Source: Asanoa hainanensis
GTDB taxonomy: Bacteria; Actinomycetota; Actinomycetes; Mycobacteriales; Micromonosporaceae
Assembly: GCF_900188485.1 (NCBI RefSeq)
Contig: NZ_FZPH01000001.1
Coordinates: 372,001 to 436,000 of the forward strand
Direction of reading: 5' to 3'
DNA length: 64,000 nucleotides
Shown here: positions 25,308 to 33,840 of the stretch, one piece after another
How positions within the stretch are numbered: the first letter of the stretch is position 1
Layout of the letters: each line of letters starts with the position of its first letter
Notes under the pieces: generated by a model
What the model saw: the letters and a program-made list of their open reading frames with translations, nothing else
Told to the model about the DNA's origin: nothing
The model's database searches: none
Position numbers and translations under genes: made by a program

Positions 25308-25374
25308 AGAACGTTCTGTCTTGACAAACCCGAGCCGCGATTGTCATCGTGAGCGAGACAGAACGTTCGTTCTG
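25308..25374. promoter_or_regulatory. Paired TetR operators and divergent promoter
   Basis: AGAACGTTCT (25308-25317) and CAGAACG-TT-CGTTCTG (25359-25374) share the AGAACGTTC core. They flank a TTGACA -35 box at 25321-25326 that faces the plus-strand gene. The arrangement suggests TetR represses both its own gene and the divergent membrane-protein operon. Confidence 0.6.
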
Positions 25375-25396
25375 CCCCGCCATCGAAAGGCTGACC

Positions 25397-25945
25397 ATGA
25401 CCACCGTCACCGCACCCGGGGTCTCGACGACGGCGACCGCACTCCGGCGCCTCTACTTCGCCCGCTTCGGGTTCGCAGTCGTCTGGGCCGTCGTGACGTT
25501 CGCGATCGCCGACGAGCTCAGCGCGCTGACTGCCACCCTCCTCGTGATCTACCCGTTGGTCGACGCGGCCGCCGCGGTCGTCGACCTGCGCTCGTCGCGC
25601 ACCACCACCCTGCTGTCCGTCAACATCGTGGTCAGCCTCCTCGCGGCCGTCGGCCTGGCCGTCGCCAGCACGTCCGGCATCCCGGCCGTGCTGCGCGTGT
25701 GGGGTGCCTGGGCGGTGGTGGCCGGGCTGGTGCAGCTCATCGTCGGCGTCACGCGCCGCGGGATGGGCGGCCAGTGGCCGATGATCATCAGCGGCGGCCT
25801 CTCGGTGCTCGCCGGTGGGGCGTTCGTGGCGGCCGCCTCCGCCGAGGACCCGGCGCTGACCAACGCGATCGGCTACGCCATCCCCGGCGCGATTCTCTTC
25901 CTCATCGCGGCCATCCGGCTGCGCCGCACGGCTAAGACCAACTGA
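25397..25945 (+). CDS. DUF308/HdeD-like membrane protein
   Basis: A 182-aa protein from ATG 25397 with about six predicted membrane helices in three hairpins. This repeat layout and the small charged loops (DLRSSRTT, GVTRRGMGGQW) resemble the HdeD/DUF308 acid-resistance membrane family. No transport residues stand out. It is the first gene of a two-gene operon divergent from, and probably repressed by, the TetR protein. An in-frame GTG at 25349 would add 16 residues but would start inside the second operator, so the ATG is preferred. Confidence 0.75.
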   Translation: MTTVTAPGVSTTATALRRLYFARFGFAVVWAVVTFAIADELSALTATLLVIYPLVDAAAAVVDLRSSRTTTLLSVNIVVSLLAAVGLAVASTSGIPAVLRVWGAWAVVAGLVQLIVGVTRRGMGGQWPMIISGGLSVLAGGAFVAAASAEDPALTNAIGYAIPGAILFLIAAIRLRRTAKTN

Positions 25946-25972
25946 GCCACCCCGATCGAGAAGGAAAGCGAT

Positions 25973-26278
25973 TTGCCAACCAAGATCACGTTGATCGTCG
26001 ACAACCCGGCGAACCCGGACGAGTTCGAGAACGCGTACGCGGAGGTCCGCCAGGCCGCGGAATCGCTGCCGAAGCTCCGGCGGCTCGAATCGGCCAAGGT
26101 GTGGCCGAAGGAGGACGGCACACCCACACCCGCCTATCGAACGCTCGACCTGTACTTCGACAGCTACGAGGACGCTTCGACCGCGGTCAAGACACCCGCC
26201 GCCGCTGCCCTGTTCGGTGGGCTCGCGGGAACGCAGGTGACGTTCATGGGCCTGTTCTCGGACATCGAGCAGCCGTAG
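25973..26278 (+). CDS. EthD-like small alpha/beta barrel protein
   Basis: A 101-aa protein starting at TTG 25973 with AAGGAAAG 5-12 bases upstream. ITLIVDNPANPDEFENAYAEVRQAAESLPKLRRLESAKVWPKEDG and YRTLDLYFDSYEDASTAVKTPAAAALF follow the ferredoxin-like dimeric barrel of EthD-type proteins (strand, long helix, paired strands, helix). Members often assist degradative oxidations or act as small monooxygenases; no catalytic residue can be assigned here. It is 27 bp after the DUF308-like gene and belongs to the TetR-controlled unit. GC-rich imperfect stems follow the stop. Confidence 0.72.
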   Translation: MPTKITLIVDNPANPDEFENAYAEVRQAAESLPKLRRLESAKVWPKEDGTPTPAYRTLDLYFDSYEDASTAVKTPAAAALFGGLAGTQVTFMGLFSDIEQP

Positions 26279-26319
26279 CGCGGCGGCTGGCGGGGCCGCG
26301 TGCTGAGTACATGTTCTGT

Positions 26320-26365
26320 CACGTACGTACGTGCCAGACCACGTAGGCCCAGACCACGTAGGCCG
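26320..26365. repeat. Palindrome and 15-bp tandem repeat
   Basis: CACGTACGTACGTG (26320-26333) is a perfect 14-bp palindrome. It is followed by two tandem copies of AGACCACGTAGGCC plus one base (26336-26350 and 26351-26365). Both carry an ACGTA core. No gene starts nearby, so this may be an operator left from a lost gene. Confidence 0.5.
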
Positions 26366-26373
26366 CGCGAGAA

Positions 26374-26398
26374 CCCCTGCCCGCCGCCGTGGGCGGGG
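26374..26398 (-). terminator. Hairpin after the DUF302 remnant
   Basis: CCCC-T-GCCC, loop GCCGCCGT, GGGC-GGGG. It sits immediately past the stop codon of the truncated DUF302 tail on the minus strand, as expected for the terminator of the original gene. Confidence 0.5.
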
Positions 26399-26399
26399 G

Positions 26400-26465
26400 C
26401 TAAGGGCTCGTCGGCTCCGGTGGCACCGGCAGGTCCACCTTGAGCAGCACGCAGGCGATGGCCTG
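26400..26465 (-). pseudogene. Remnant of a DUF302-like gene (last 22 codons)
   Basis: The minus strand encodes a tail containing AIACVLLKVDLPVPPEP and then a stop. Sixteen of its last 21 residues match the C-terminus of the intact protein encoded at 17855-18385, and the DNA matches at about 54 of 66 positions. No upstream part of the gene remains; instead a 61-bp tandem repeat begins 21 bp further up. At about 82% DNA identity it is not a recent duplicate. It is inverted relative to the intact gene and its 3' end points towards it. Confidence 0.65.
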
Positions 26466-26485
26466 TCGGCTGTCCGAGCGTGGCC

Positions 26486-26643
26486 AAGGGCACCTCCGCG
26501 ATAGCAGCTCGACCACAAAGGCGCGGTCACGGCGGGAGCCTGCCTCAAAGGCACTCCCGCGACAGCAACTCGACCACGAAGGCGCGGTCACGGCGGGAGC
26601 CTTCCTCAAAGGCACTCCCGCGACAGCAACTCGACCACGAAGG
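26486..26643. repeat. 61-bp direct tandem repeat, 2.6 copies
   Basis: Copies begin at 26486, 26547 and 26608 (the last is partial, 36 bp). The second and third copies are nearly identical; the first differs at several bases. Each junction can fold: CGGGAG and CTCCCG pair around an inner CCTT/AAGG stem. The 61-bp unit does not keep a reading frame. Apart from the DUF302 remnant, the 370-bp gap 26279-26648 contains no gene. Confidence 0.8.
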
Positions 26644-26648
26644 GCTGG

Positions 26649-27554
26649 TTACGACAACAGTGCGACGCGGCCCGGGTTGGCGCGGTTTGCCAGCAGGGCC
26701 ACGGCGTCCGCGGCCGCGTCGAACGGTAGGTCGACGTGCCGCGGGTCGAGGTGACCCGCGGCGAGCAGTGCCCACAGTTCCGCCCGCAGGTCCTCGACCA
26801 CGGACGGCCGGGTGCGGTGGAGGGTGCCGATCGTCAGGGCCGTGACGGTCTTCATCCCCGGCAGCAGCGCTCCCGCGTCCACCGATCCGCCGCCCGCGCT
26901 GAACGCGACCAACCGCCCGAACGGCGACAGCGCCTCGATGCCGCGGGCGACCAGCGGGCCTCCGGCCCCGTCCAGCACCAGGTCGACCGGGTCGCCCCAC
27001 GCCGGTTCGTCGTAGGTGACGACCGCGTCCGCGCCGCACGAGCGCACGAAGTCCGACTTGTCGGGCGAGCTCATCGCTCCGACCACCCGGCCCGCGCCGA
27101 GTGCCCGCGCCAACTGCACCGCCAGGTGCCCGACCCCGCTCGCGGCCGCCGTGACGAGCACCGACTCGCCGGCCGAGAAGCGGCCGGTGCGCGACGCGGC
27201 CAGCTCCACCAGCCCGCCGCGGACCACCGCCACGGCAACGCCCGGCGCCACCTCCGGCGGGATCGCGCTGATCAACCGCGGATCGGCGACGACGAACTCC
27301 GCGTACGCGTCCGCGAACACGACCCCGCCGACCCTGTCGCCCACGGCGAAACGGTCGACGCCGGAGCCGACCACGACGACCGTGCCGACGATCTCGCCGC
27401 CGGGTGAGCCAGGTGTGTCGGCGGCCAACGCCCGGAGCAACCCGACGCCCGCGCCCACGGCCTCGGTCCGGACCAACACCCGCCCGGCCGCCGGCTCCGG
27501 CCGGGAAACCGTCACGACCGACGCCGCGCCATCCGCGAAACTGAGCATCCGCAC
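26649..27554 (-). CDS. Zinc-less quinone oxidoreductase / MDR family dehydrogenase
   Basis: A 301-aa medium-chain reductase from GTG 27554. VLVRTEAVGAG, the GGEIVGTVVVVGSGVDRFAVGDRV core and the NADPH-binding VLVTAAASGVGHLAVQLARALGAGRVVG (AASGVG) are visible. Zinc-ligand Cys and His residues are absent, so it is the quinone oxidoreductase type using NADPH. ATG 27548 is an alternative start, but family N-termini align better with the GTG. It is preceded on the same strand by the NTF2-like gene 67 bp away and ends beside the tandem-repeat patch. Substrate unknown. Confidence 0.85.
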   Translation of the reverse strand: MRMLSFADGAASVVTVSRPEPAAGRVLVRTEAVGAGVGLLRALAADTPGSPGGEIVGTVVVVGSGVDRFAVGDRVGGVVFADAYAEFVVADPRLISAIPPEVAPGVAVAVVRGGLVELAASRTGRFSAGESVLVTAAASGVGHLAVQLARALGAGRVVGAMSSPDKSDFVRSCGADAVVTYDEPAWGDPVDLVLDGAGGPLVARGIEALSPFGRLVAFSAGGGSVDAGALLPGMKTVTALTIGTLHRTRPSVVEDLRAELWALLAAGHLDPRHVDLPFDAAADAVALLANRANPGRVALLS

Positions 27555-27621
27555 AACAGTGATCTTGGTCGCGCCAGCGGACTGCGGCAAACCGATTTCG
27601 CGTACGGACAGGACAGGCGGT

Positions 27622-28068
27622 TCAGGCCGTCGTGGGGCGGCGGTCGACCCAGTCCACGATCAGTTGGCGTTCGGCGAAGAGCCAGCGACCTTCGTCGCGG
27701 ACGAAGCGGTCGTGGTAACGGATCGACATGACCATCAGGACGCGCTGGCCGTTCTCGGTCCACAGGTGGTGGGCCAGGCAGTAGGTCTCGCCTGTCGCGT
27801 CGTCGCCCTCGATCGTGACCGTGCTCTGGCCGTTGAAGTGGGTCGTCTGCTCGTAGTTTCGCAACGCGCCGAACTCATCGGCGAGCCTCGTGCGGCCCTC
27901 GATGACCGGCGCCGGGTCTCCGCCGTCCGCTCCGCCCATGAAGACCGAGACCCGGGCGTCCGAGGTGAACAGCGCGGCCTGACCGGTCGCGTCGCGGCGG
28001 TCCGCGAGGCGGGCGTATGCGTCGACCAGGTCGCGCAGCGCCGCCCGGTCCGATTCGTGGTTGCTCAT
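27622..28068 (-). CDS. SnoaL-like / NTF2-like domain protein
   Basis: A 148-aa protein from ATG 28068. ALRDLVDAYARLADRRDATGQAALFTSDARVSVF is the long helical cone start of the NTF2 fold. QTTHFNGQSTVTIEGDDATGETYCLAHHLW and MSIRYHDRFVRDEGRWLFAERQLIVDWVDRR are the curved sheet. This is the polar-pocket subfamily (SnoaL_4) that includes dehydratases and isomerases; the YHDRF and AHH positions line the pocket. It lies between the MDR reductase and the frameshifted LysR gene, all on the minus strand. Substrate unknown. Confidence 0.82.
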   Translation of the reverse strand: MSNHESDRAALRDLVDAYARLADRRDATGQAALFTSDARVSVFMGGADGGDPAPVIEGRTRLADEFGALRNYEQTTHFNGQSTVTIEGDDATGETYCLAHHLWTENGQRVLMVMSIRYHDRFVRDEGRWLFAERQLIVDWVDRRPTTA

Positions 28069-28145
28069 GGGACCGATCTTGCGGCGGACCGGGCCGGGCC
28101 GGCCAACACCGGTTGCCTGACACGCCGCCAGGTAGAGCCCGTGGC

Positions 28146-29047
28146 TCAGCCCGCCTCGGTGAGGTCCGTGCTGGTGGCCAGGTCGGTGACCACCTCGCGG
28201 AGCCGGCGCAGCGCCGGCGCGGTGTTGTCCGGGCGCCACACCATGTCGGTCGGCATGAGCTCGCCGGTCAGCGGCACGAAGACGACTCCCGTGCGGCGTA
28301 GGTGGTGGGCCGACCGGCCCAGGCGGGTCACCCCGACCCCGGCCGCGACCAGGCCCAGAACCCCTGGACGCTGGCGTCGCGGGCGACGACCTGAGGGCTG
28401 AAGCCCGCCGCCCGGAAGCTCTCGTCGAACGCCCGGTGCCACGGCTCCCACGAGCTGCGTGGCGTCATCACCCAGCGCTCCCCCGCCAGGTCCGCCAGGG
28501 ACAGCGCGGCGCGGTCGGCGAGTGGGTGGCCGGCGGGCAGGACCGCGCAGACCTGTTCGGTGGCGATCGTGTGCGACGCCAGGCCCGGTACCTGCGGCGG
28601 GCGGGTGAAGGCCAGGTCGAAAGATCCGTCGAGCACCCCGTCCACCAGCGACCCGATGGCGGTCTCGGTCGTCAGGACCGAGACCGATGGAAGCCGCGAC
28701 CGGGCGGCCCGGACGATCGGCGGCAGCAGGTGGTTCGCGGTGGTCGCCAGGAACGCCAGGCTCAGTTCGCCGGCCTCCCCGCGCCGCGCCCGTGCGACGA
28801 CGGCCACCGCCTCGTCCGCGCGGGCCAGCGCCGCCCGCGCCTCGGGGAGGAACAACGCCCCGGTATCGGTCAGTCTGGTGCCCCGGCTGTCACGTTCGAA
28901 CAGTTTGACCCCGAGGTTCCGCTCCAGCGCGGTGATCTGCTGCGACAGTGACTGTTGCGCGATCATCAGGCGGGTCGCGGCGCGGGTGAACGACAGCTCC
29001 TCGGCGACGGCCACGAAGTACCGGAACTGCCGAAGATCTGGGGTCAC
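28146..29047 (-). pseudogene. LysR family regulator, frameshifted
   Basis: GTG 29047 opens a LysR protein: LRQFRYFVAVAEELSFTRAATRLMIAQQSLSQQITALERNLGVKLFERDSRG is the helix-turn-helix (residues 5-58) and an effector domain follows. Near 28359 the frame breaks. In the first frame the text after DASVQGF becomes non-homologous and stops at 28328. In another frame the expected continuation GLVAAGVGVTRLG and the remaining 60 residues run to a stop at 28146. One base is missing relative to the family pattern VQGxLGLVAAGVGV. This is either a true loss of function or a sequencing error. The protein would be about 300 aa, divergent from the SDR gene. Confidence 0.8.
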
Positions 29048-29119
29048 AGCCCGAACCTACCGCTGCGCCAGGCAGCCGGTGTTGGCCGCGGCCGACTACG
29101 CCGCCGCAGCATCGACCGC

Positions 29120-29938
29120 ATGCAGAACAGAGTTTGGTTGATCACCGGGTGTTCGTCGGGTTTCGGCCGGGAGATCGCGCTCGCCGCGGCGGCCGCCGGC
29201 GATCGGGTGATGGCCACGGCGCGTCGACCAGCGGCGCTGAGCGACCTGGCCGAGCACGAACACATCAGAACCACCACGATGGACGTCACCGACCCCGACT
29301 CGATAGCAAGAGCGGTCAAGGCAACCCTCGACGCGTACGGCCGGGTCGACGTTCTGGTCAACAACGCCGGCTCGCTGGTGCTCGGCGCCGTCGAGGAGAT
29401 CACGATGGCCGAGCTGCGCGAGCAGTTGGAGGTCGTGTTCTTCGGCGCGGCCGAGGTCACCAAGGCCGTCGTGCCGCTGATGCGGGCCCAGGGCAGCGGG
29501 ACGATCGTGCAGATGAGCTCGCTCGGCGGACGGAAGACATACCCGGCGTTCGGTGCCTACCACGCGGCCAAGTGGGCCCTGGAGGGCTTCTCCGAGACCC
29601 TGGCGACGGAGCTCGCGCCGCTCGGGGTGCGGGTGCTGATCGTGGAGCCCGGCGCGTTCCGCACCGAGTTCAACAACAACAAGTACGTGACCCGGGAGCT
29701 GCCGGCGTACGACGCGACGGCGGGTGCGACCCGACGGTTCACCCGGGAGCTGGAAGGCGCCGAGCCGAACGACCCGGTCAAGGGCGTGGCGGCGATCCTG
29801 GCAGCGCTCGACAGTGCCAAGCCCCCGCTGCGGCTGCTGCTCGGCGACGACGCGGTCGACGGCCTGCGCGAGCACCACGCGGCCCTGCTGGCCGAGGTGG
29901 CGGAGTGGGAGCACCTCAGCCGATCGACGGCGATCTGA
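29120..29938 (+). CDS. Short-chain dehydrogenase/reductase
   Basis: A 272-aa classical SDR from ATG 29120. TGCSSGFG (residues 9-16) binds the cofactor, NNAG is at 81-84, the catalytic Ser lies in MSSLGG (133-134) and the YHAAK pair is Tyr147/Lys151. Arg35-Arg36 after the second strand favours NADPH. The C-terminal part (PGAFRTEF, KYVTRELPAYDA) resembles retinol/oxidoreductase-like SDRs with broad specificity. It is divergent from the frameshifted LysR gene with a 72-bp gap, so it would be the natural LysR target. It ends in a strong terminator. Confidence 0.9.
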   Translation: MQNRVWLITGCSSGFGREIALAAAAAGDRVMATARRPAALSDLAEHEHIRTTTMDVTDPDSIARAVKATLDAYGRVDVLVNNAGSLVLGAVEEITMAELREQLEVVFFGAAEVTKAVVPLMRAQGSGTIVQMSSLGGRKTYPAFGAYHAAKWALEGFSETLATELAPLGVRVLIVEPGAFRTEFNNNKYVTRELPAYDATAGATRRFTRELEGAEPNDPVKGVAAILAALDSAKPPLRLLLGDDAVDGLREHHAALLAEVAEWEHLSRSTAI

Positions 29939-29944
29939 GCGAAA

Positions 29945-29971
29945 GGGGGCGCGGCACCGGGCCGCGCCCCC
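29945..29971. terminator. Bidirectional rho-independent terminator
   Basis: GGGGGCGCGGC (29945-29955), loop ACCGG, GCCGCGCCCCC (29961-29971), then AAAAAA (29972-29977). The A-run gives a U-run for the minus-strand araA transcript, and the same stem ends the plus-strand SDR transcript. Confidence 0.88.
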
Positions 29972-29978
29972 AAAAAAC

Positions 29979-31490
29979 TCAGATGCCTTGCGCCAGCCGG
30001 TGGTACGCGGCGCTCCAGCGCAGCTCCTTGGCCAGGCCGCGCCGGGTCGTGCCGGCCTCGATGTGTACGAGCTCGATGCCCAGGTGGTCGGCCAGGGTGC
30101 CGATCTCCTCGGCGGTCACCGCGGTCGACAGCACCGTGTGGTGCGGCCCGCCGGCGGTGAGCCAGCCCTCGGTCGCGGTCGAGAAGTCCGGGCGCGGCTC
30201 CCACACGGCGTGGGCCACCGGCAGCTTCGGCAGCGGCTCGTTCGGCTCGACCAGGTCGACGTCGTTGGCCACCCAGCGGAACCGGTCGCCGAGGTCGGCC
30301 CAGCCGACGGTCACGCCCGGACCGGTCGCCGCCGTGAAGACCAGCCGGGCCGGGTCCTCGCGGCCGCCGATGCCCAGCGGGTGCACCTCGACGCGCGGGC
30401 GGTCGCCGGCGATCGTCGGGCAGACTTCCAGCATGTGCGCGCCGAGGATCTTCGGGGTGCCAGGGCCGAGGTGGTACGTGTAGTCCTCCATGAAGGACGT
30501 GCCGCCCGGCCGGCCGGCGCCGACGACCTTCAGGATGCGCAGCAGGGCCGAGGTCTTCCAGTCGCCCTCTCCCCCGAAGCCGTAGCCGTCGGCCATCAGC
30601 CGCTGCACCGCGAGCCCGGGAAGCTGACGGAGGCCGCCCAGGTCCTCGAAGTTCGTGGTGAAGGCCCGGAAGCCGCCGGAGGTCAGGAACGACCGCAGCC
30701 CGGCCTCGACCCGCGCCTGGTAGCGCACGCTCTCGTGCCGCTCACCGCCCGGACGGAGATCGGGAGCGACGTCATACAGCTCCAAATAGGACGATACCAC
30801 GTCGTCAACCGCTTCGGACGACACGGAGTCCACAACGGACACCAGGTCGTTGACGCCGTAGCCGTTGACGGACACGCCGACCCGCAGCTCCGCCTCGACC
30901 TTGTCGCCCTCGGTCACCGCGACGTCGCGCATGTTGTCACCGAACCGGGCCAGCCGCAGCGAGCGGGCCTCGGCCACGCCGGTCGCGGCCCGCGCCCACG
31001 AGCCGATCCGGGCCGCCACCACCGGGTCGCTGACGTGCCCGGCGACCGTGGTCCGCGGGACCCGCAGCCGGGTCAGGGCGAAGCCGAACTCCCGGTCGCC
31101 GTGCGCGGCCTGGTTGAGGTTCATGAAGTCCATGTCGATCGTCGCCCACGGCAGGGCGGCGTCGGCCTGGGTGTGCAGGTGCAGCAGCGGGCGGCGCAGC
31201 GCGTCGAGACCGGCGATCCACATCTTGGCCGGCGAGAACGTGTGCATCCAGGTGATCACGCCGACGCAGGCCGGGTGCTCGTTGGCCCGCCCGATGATCT
31301 GGCGGATCGCGTCGGAGCTGGTCAGCACCGGCTGCCAGACGACGCGCACCGGCAGGTCGGCGGAAGCGTCGAGCGCGGCCGCCACCCGCTGCGACTGCGA
31401 GGCGACCTGCGCGAGGGTGTCCTCGCCGTACAGGCCCTGGCTGCCGGTCAGGAACCACACTTCCTTGCCGGCGAAGGGGTCGTCGATCAC
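29979..31490 (-). CDS. araA: L-arabinose isomerase
   Basis: A 503-aa enzyme that interconverts L-arabinose and L-ribulose. [16 protein letters not shown] at the N-terminus, [16 protein letters not shown], the metal/substrate region [20 protein letters not shown], and [16 protein letters not shown] are strongly conserved in AraA. GTG 31490 is chosen because AAAGGA lies 7-12 bases upstream; longer extensions would run into araD. It is the last gene of the seven-gene arabinose operon, 11 bp after araD, and is followed by a rho-independent terminator. The length matches the family (about 500 aa). Confidence 0.96.
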   Translation of the reverse strand: MIDDPFAGKEVWFLTGSQGLYGEDTLAQVASQSQRVAAALDASADLPVRVVWQPVLTSSDAIRQIIGRANEHPACVGVITWMHTFSPAKMWIAGLDALRRPLLHLHTQADAALPWATIDMDFMNLNQAAHGDREFGFALTRLRVPRTTVAGHVSDPVVAARIGSWARAATGVAEARSLRLARFGDNMRDVAVTEGDKVEAELRVGVSVNGYGVNDLVSVVDSVSSEAVDDVVSSYLELYDVAPDLRPGGERHESVRYQARVEAGLRSFLTSGGFRAFTTNFEDLGGLRQLPGLAVQRLMADGYGFGGEGDWKTSALLRILKVVGAGRPGGTSFMEDYTYHLGPGTPKILGAHMLEVCPTIAGDRPRVEVHPLGIGGREDPARLVFTAATGPGVTVGWADLGDRFRWVANDVDLVEPNEPLPKLPVAHAVWEPRPDFSTATEGWLTAGGPHHTVLSTAVTAEEIGTLADHLGIELVHIEAGTTRRGLAKELRWSAAYHRLAQGI

Positions 31491-31501
31491 GATGTTTCCT
31501 T

Positions 31502-32188
31502 TCAACGCTGCCCGTAGACGTTCTGGTACCGCTCGTAGAGGGAGTCGATGTCGGCCTGGGCGATCGGCAGGGGCGCACCGAGCTGCCGCGACAGGTGCAC
31601 CGTGCGGGCCACGTCCTCGCACATCACCGCCGCCTTGACCGCCGACCGGGCGCTGTCGCCGATCGTGAAGACGCCGTGGTTGCGCATCAGCACGGCCGGC
31701 GAGCGCTGGCCGGCCAGCGTGGCGACGATGCCCTGGCCGATCGAGTCGTCGCCGATCAGGGCGAACGGGCCGACCGGGATCGGGCCGCCGAACTCGTCGG
31801 CCATCGCGGTCAGCACGCACGGGATCGCCTCGCCACGGGCGGACCAGGCGGTCGCGTACGGGCTGTGCATGTGCACGACGCCGTTGACCTCCGGCAGGTG
31901 CCGGTAGACGTAGGCGTGCGCGGCGGTGTCGCTGGACGGGGCGCGCACCCCGTCGACAACCTCACCGTCCAGGTCACAGACGGTGATGCCTTCCCAGGAC
32001 AAGCCGTCGTACGAGACGCCGCTGCCCTTGATCACGAAGAGGTCCGCGCCCGGGACCCGCTCGGACACGTTGCCGGCGGTCCAGGTGACCAGGCCGTAGC
32101 GGACCAGTTCCTGGTGCAACGCGGCCACGGCACCCCGCTGCTCCTGGTGCGAGCCGTTCTCAGAACGCTGAACGGGGACGGTCGTCAC
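31502..32188 (-). CDS. araD: L-ribulose-5-phosphate 4-epimerase
   Basis: A 228-aa class II aldolase-like enzyme that converts L-ribulose-5-phosphate to D-xylulose-5-phosphate. [15 protein letters not shown] and SGVSYDGL are the substrate loop. The zinc ligands lie in [12 protein letters not shown] and in [13 protein letters not shown], in family positions. GTG 32188 has AAGGAG 7-12 bases upstream and overlaps the araB stop by 4 bp. The C-terminus ends YQNVYGQR, like other AraD proteins. It works with AraA and AraB to feed L-arabinose carbon into the pentose phosphate pathway. Confidence 0.95.
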   Translation of the reverse strand: MTTVPVQRSENGSHQEQRGAVAALHQELVRYGLVTWTAGNVSERVPGADLFVIKGSGVSYDGLSWEGITVCDLDGEVVDGVRAPSSDTAAHAYVYRHLPEVNGVVHMHSPYATAWSARGEAIPCVLTAMADEFGGPIPVGPFALIGDDSIGQGIVATLAGQRSPAVLMRNHGVFTIGDSARSAVKAAVMCEDVARTVHLSRQLGAPLPIAQADIDSLYERYQNVYGQR

Positions 32189-33837
32189 GCTGACTCCTTG
32201 GCGGTGCGGCGGATGTCGCGCAGCCGGTGCAGGACGTCGTTGCCGCCCCGGCCGAAGTGGTCGTGCAGGAGCTGGTACTCCGCGTAGAGCGCGTCGTAGG
32301 CGGTCGCCCGCTGGTCGTCCGGCACGTACACGGCCCGCCGGACCTTGCCCATCGCCTCGGCCGCGGCATGCACGTCCGGGTAGGCGCCCGCCGCGACGGC
32401 CGCGTGGATCGCCGAGCCCAGCGCGGGACCCTGCTCGGAGTCGATCACCGACAGCGGGCGCCGGCAGACGTCCGAGTAGAGCTGCATGAGGAACGCGTTG
32501 CGCAGCAGCCCGCCGGCCACCACGAGCTCTGCCACCTCGACGCCGTTGCTCTCGAAGGCCTCGACGATGGTCCGGGTGCCGAACGCCGTGGCCTCCAGCA
32601 GCGCGCGGTAGACGTCCTCGGCGCGGGTGGCCAGGGTGGTGCCGACCAGCACGCCGGACAGCTCGTGGTCGACCAGCACCGAGCGGTTGCCGCCGTGCCA
32701 GTCGAGCGCGACCACGCCGTGCTCGCCGACCTCCTGCGCGGCGGCCAGGGCGGTGAGGTGGTCGTGCACGCTGATGCCCGCGGCGGTCGCGGATTCCACA
32801 TAGGACGCGGGTACGAAGTTGTCGACGTGCCAGGCGAAGATGTCGCCGACGCCGCTCTGCCCGGCCTCGTATCCGTACAGCCCCGGCACGATGCCGCCGT
32901 CGACGACGCCGCACATGCCCGGCACCTCGCCGAGCCGGTCGCTGTTCATCACGTGGCACGTGGAGGTGCCCATCACCATCAACATCTGGCCGGGCTCGGT
33001 GGCCTTAGCGGCCGGCGCGGTGACGTGTGCGTCCACATTGCCCACGCAGACCGCGATGCCCTCAGGTAGACCCGTCCATTCTGCGGCCGAGGCAGTCAGC
33101 CCACCCGCCAGCGCGCCGAGCTGGCCGATCTCGTGCTCAAGCTTGTCGGTGACGAACGACGCGAACCCCGGGTTCAACGCCGCCAGATAGTCAGCCGACG
33201 GGTACGCGCCGTCCTGGTAGATCCCCTTGTAACCGGCCGTGCACGCGTTGCGCAAATAGCTGCCGCAGAGCTGCCACACGATCCAGTCGGCGGCCTCGAC
33301 CCAGCGGTCCATGGCCGCGTACACGGACGGATCCTCCTCGAGCACCTGGAGCGCCTTGGCGAACTCCCACTCGCTGGAGATCTTGCCGCCGTAGCGGGCC
33401 AGCCAGGTCTCGCCGCGCGCGGCGGCCAGCGCGTTGATCCGGTCGGCGTGCGGCTGGGCGGAGTGGTGCTTCCACAGCTTCGGGTACGCGTGCGGCCGGT
33501 CCCGGAAGGCGTCGAGCTCGCACAGCGGCGTGCCGTCCGTGGTCGTCGGCAGCACGGTGCAGGCGGTGAAGTCGGTGCCGATGCCGATCACCTCGGCGGG
33601 GTCGATGCCGCTGGCGCGCACGGCGGCCGGGACCGCGTCGCGCAGCACCGCCAGCCAGTCCCCCGGCATCTGCAGGGCCCAGTCCGGCGGCAGCTGCTCA
33701 CCGGTGGCCGGCAGCCGGCTCTCGACCACGGCGTGGTCGTACACCGAGACGGCGCTGCCCAGCTCGGCCCCGTCCGCGACCCGGACCACGACCGCCCTCC
33801 CGGACAGCGTGCCGAAGTCCACCCCGACGACGTACAT
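32185..33837 (-). CDS. araB: L-ribulokinase
   Basis: A 550-aa FGGY-family kinase phosphorylating L-ribulose. VVGVDFGTLSGRAVVVRVADG is the N-terminal ATP-binding motif of AraB (GTLSGRA is ribulokinase-specific). GIGTDFTACTVLP, GNVDAHVTAPA, MGTSTCHVM and VVAGGLLRNAFLMQLYSDVCRRP complete both FGGY domains, and the length is normal. It begins 3 bp after the LacI-type regulator stop and overlaps araD by 4 bp, so regulator and enzymes are on one transcript. Confidence 0.96.
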   Translation of the reverse strand: MYVVGVDFGTLSGRAVVVRVADGAELGSAVSVYDHAVVESRLPATGEQLPPDWALQMPGDWLAVLRDAVPAAVRASGIDPAEVIGIGTDFTACTVLPTTTDGTPLCELDAFRDRPHAYPKLWKHHSAQPHADRINALAAARGETWLARYGGKISSEWEFAKALQVLEEDPSVYAAMDRWVEAADWIVWQLCGSYLRNACTAGYKGIYQDGAYPSADYLAALNPGFASFVTDKLEHEIGQLGALAGGLTASAAEWTGLPEGIAVCVGNVDAHVTAPAAKATEPGQMLMVMGTSTCHVMNSDRLGEVPGMCGVVDGGIVPGLYGYEAGQSGVGDIFAWHVDNFVPASYVESATAAGISVHDHLTALAAAQEVGEHGVVALDWHGGNRSVLVDHELSGVLVGTTLATRAEDVYRALLEATAFGTRTIVEAFESNGVEVAELVVAGGLLRNAFLMQLYSDVCRRPLSVIDSEQGPALGSAIHAAVAAGAYPDVHAAAEAMGKVRRAVYVPDDQRATAYDALYAEYQLLHDHFGRGGNDVLHRLRDIRRTAKESA

Positions 33838-33840
33838 GAG

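Noticed and set aside
18320-26465. Direct att sites of an integrative element
   Set aside because: The two DUF302 tails are inverted, not direct, and no integrase, excisionase or tRNA target is present.
26486-26643. CRISPR array
   Set aside because: The 61-bp units are contiguous with no unique spacers, and no cas gene is in the window.
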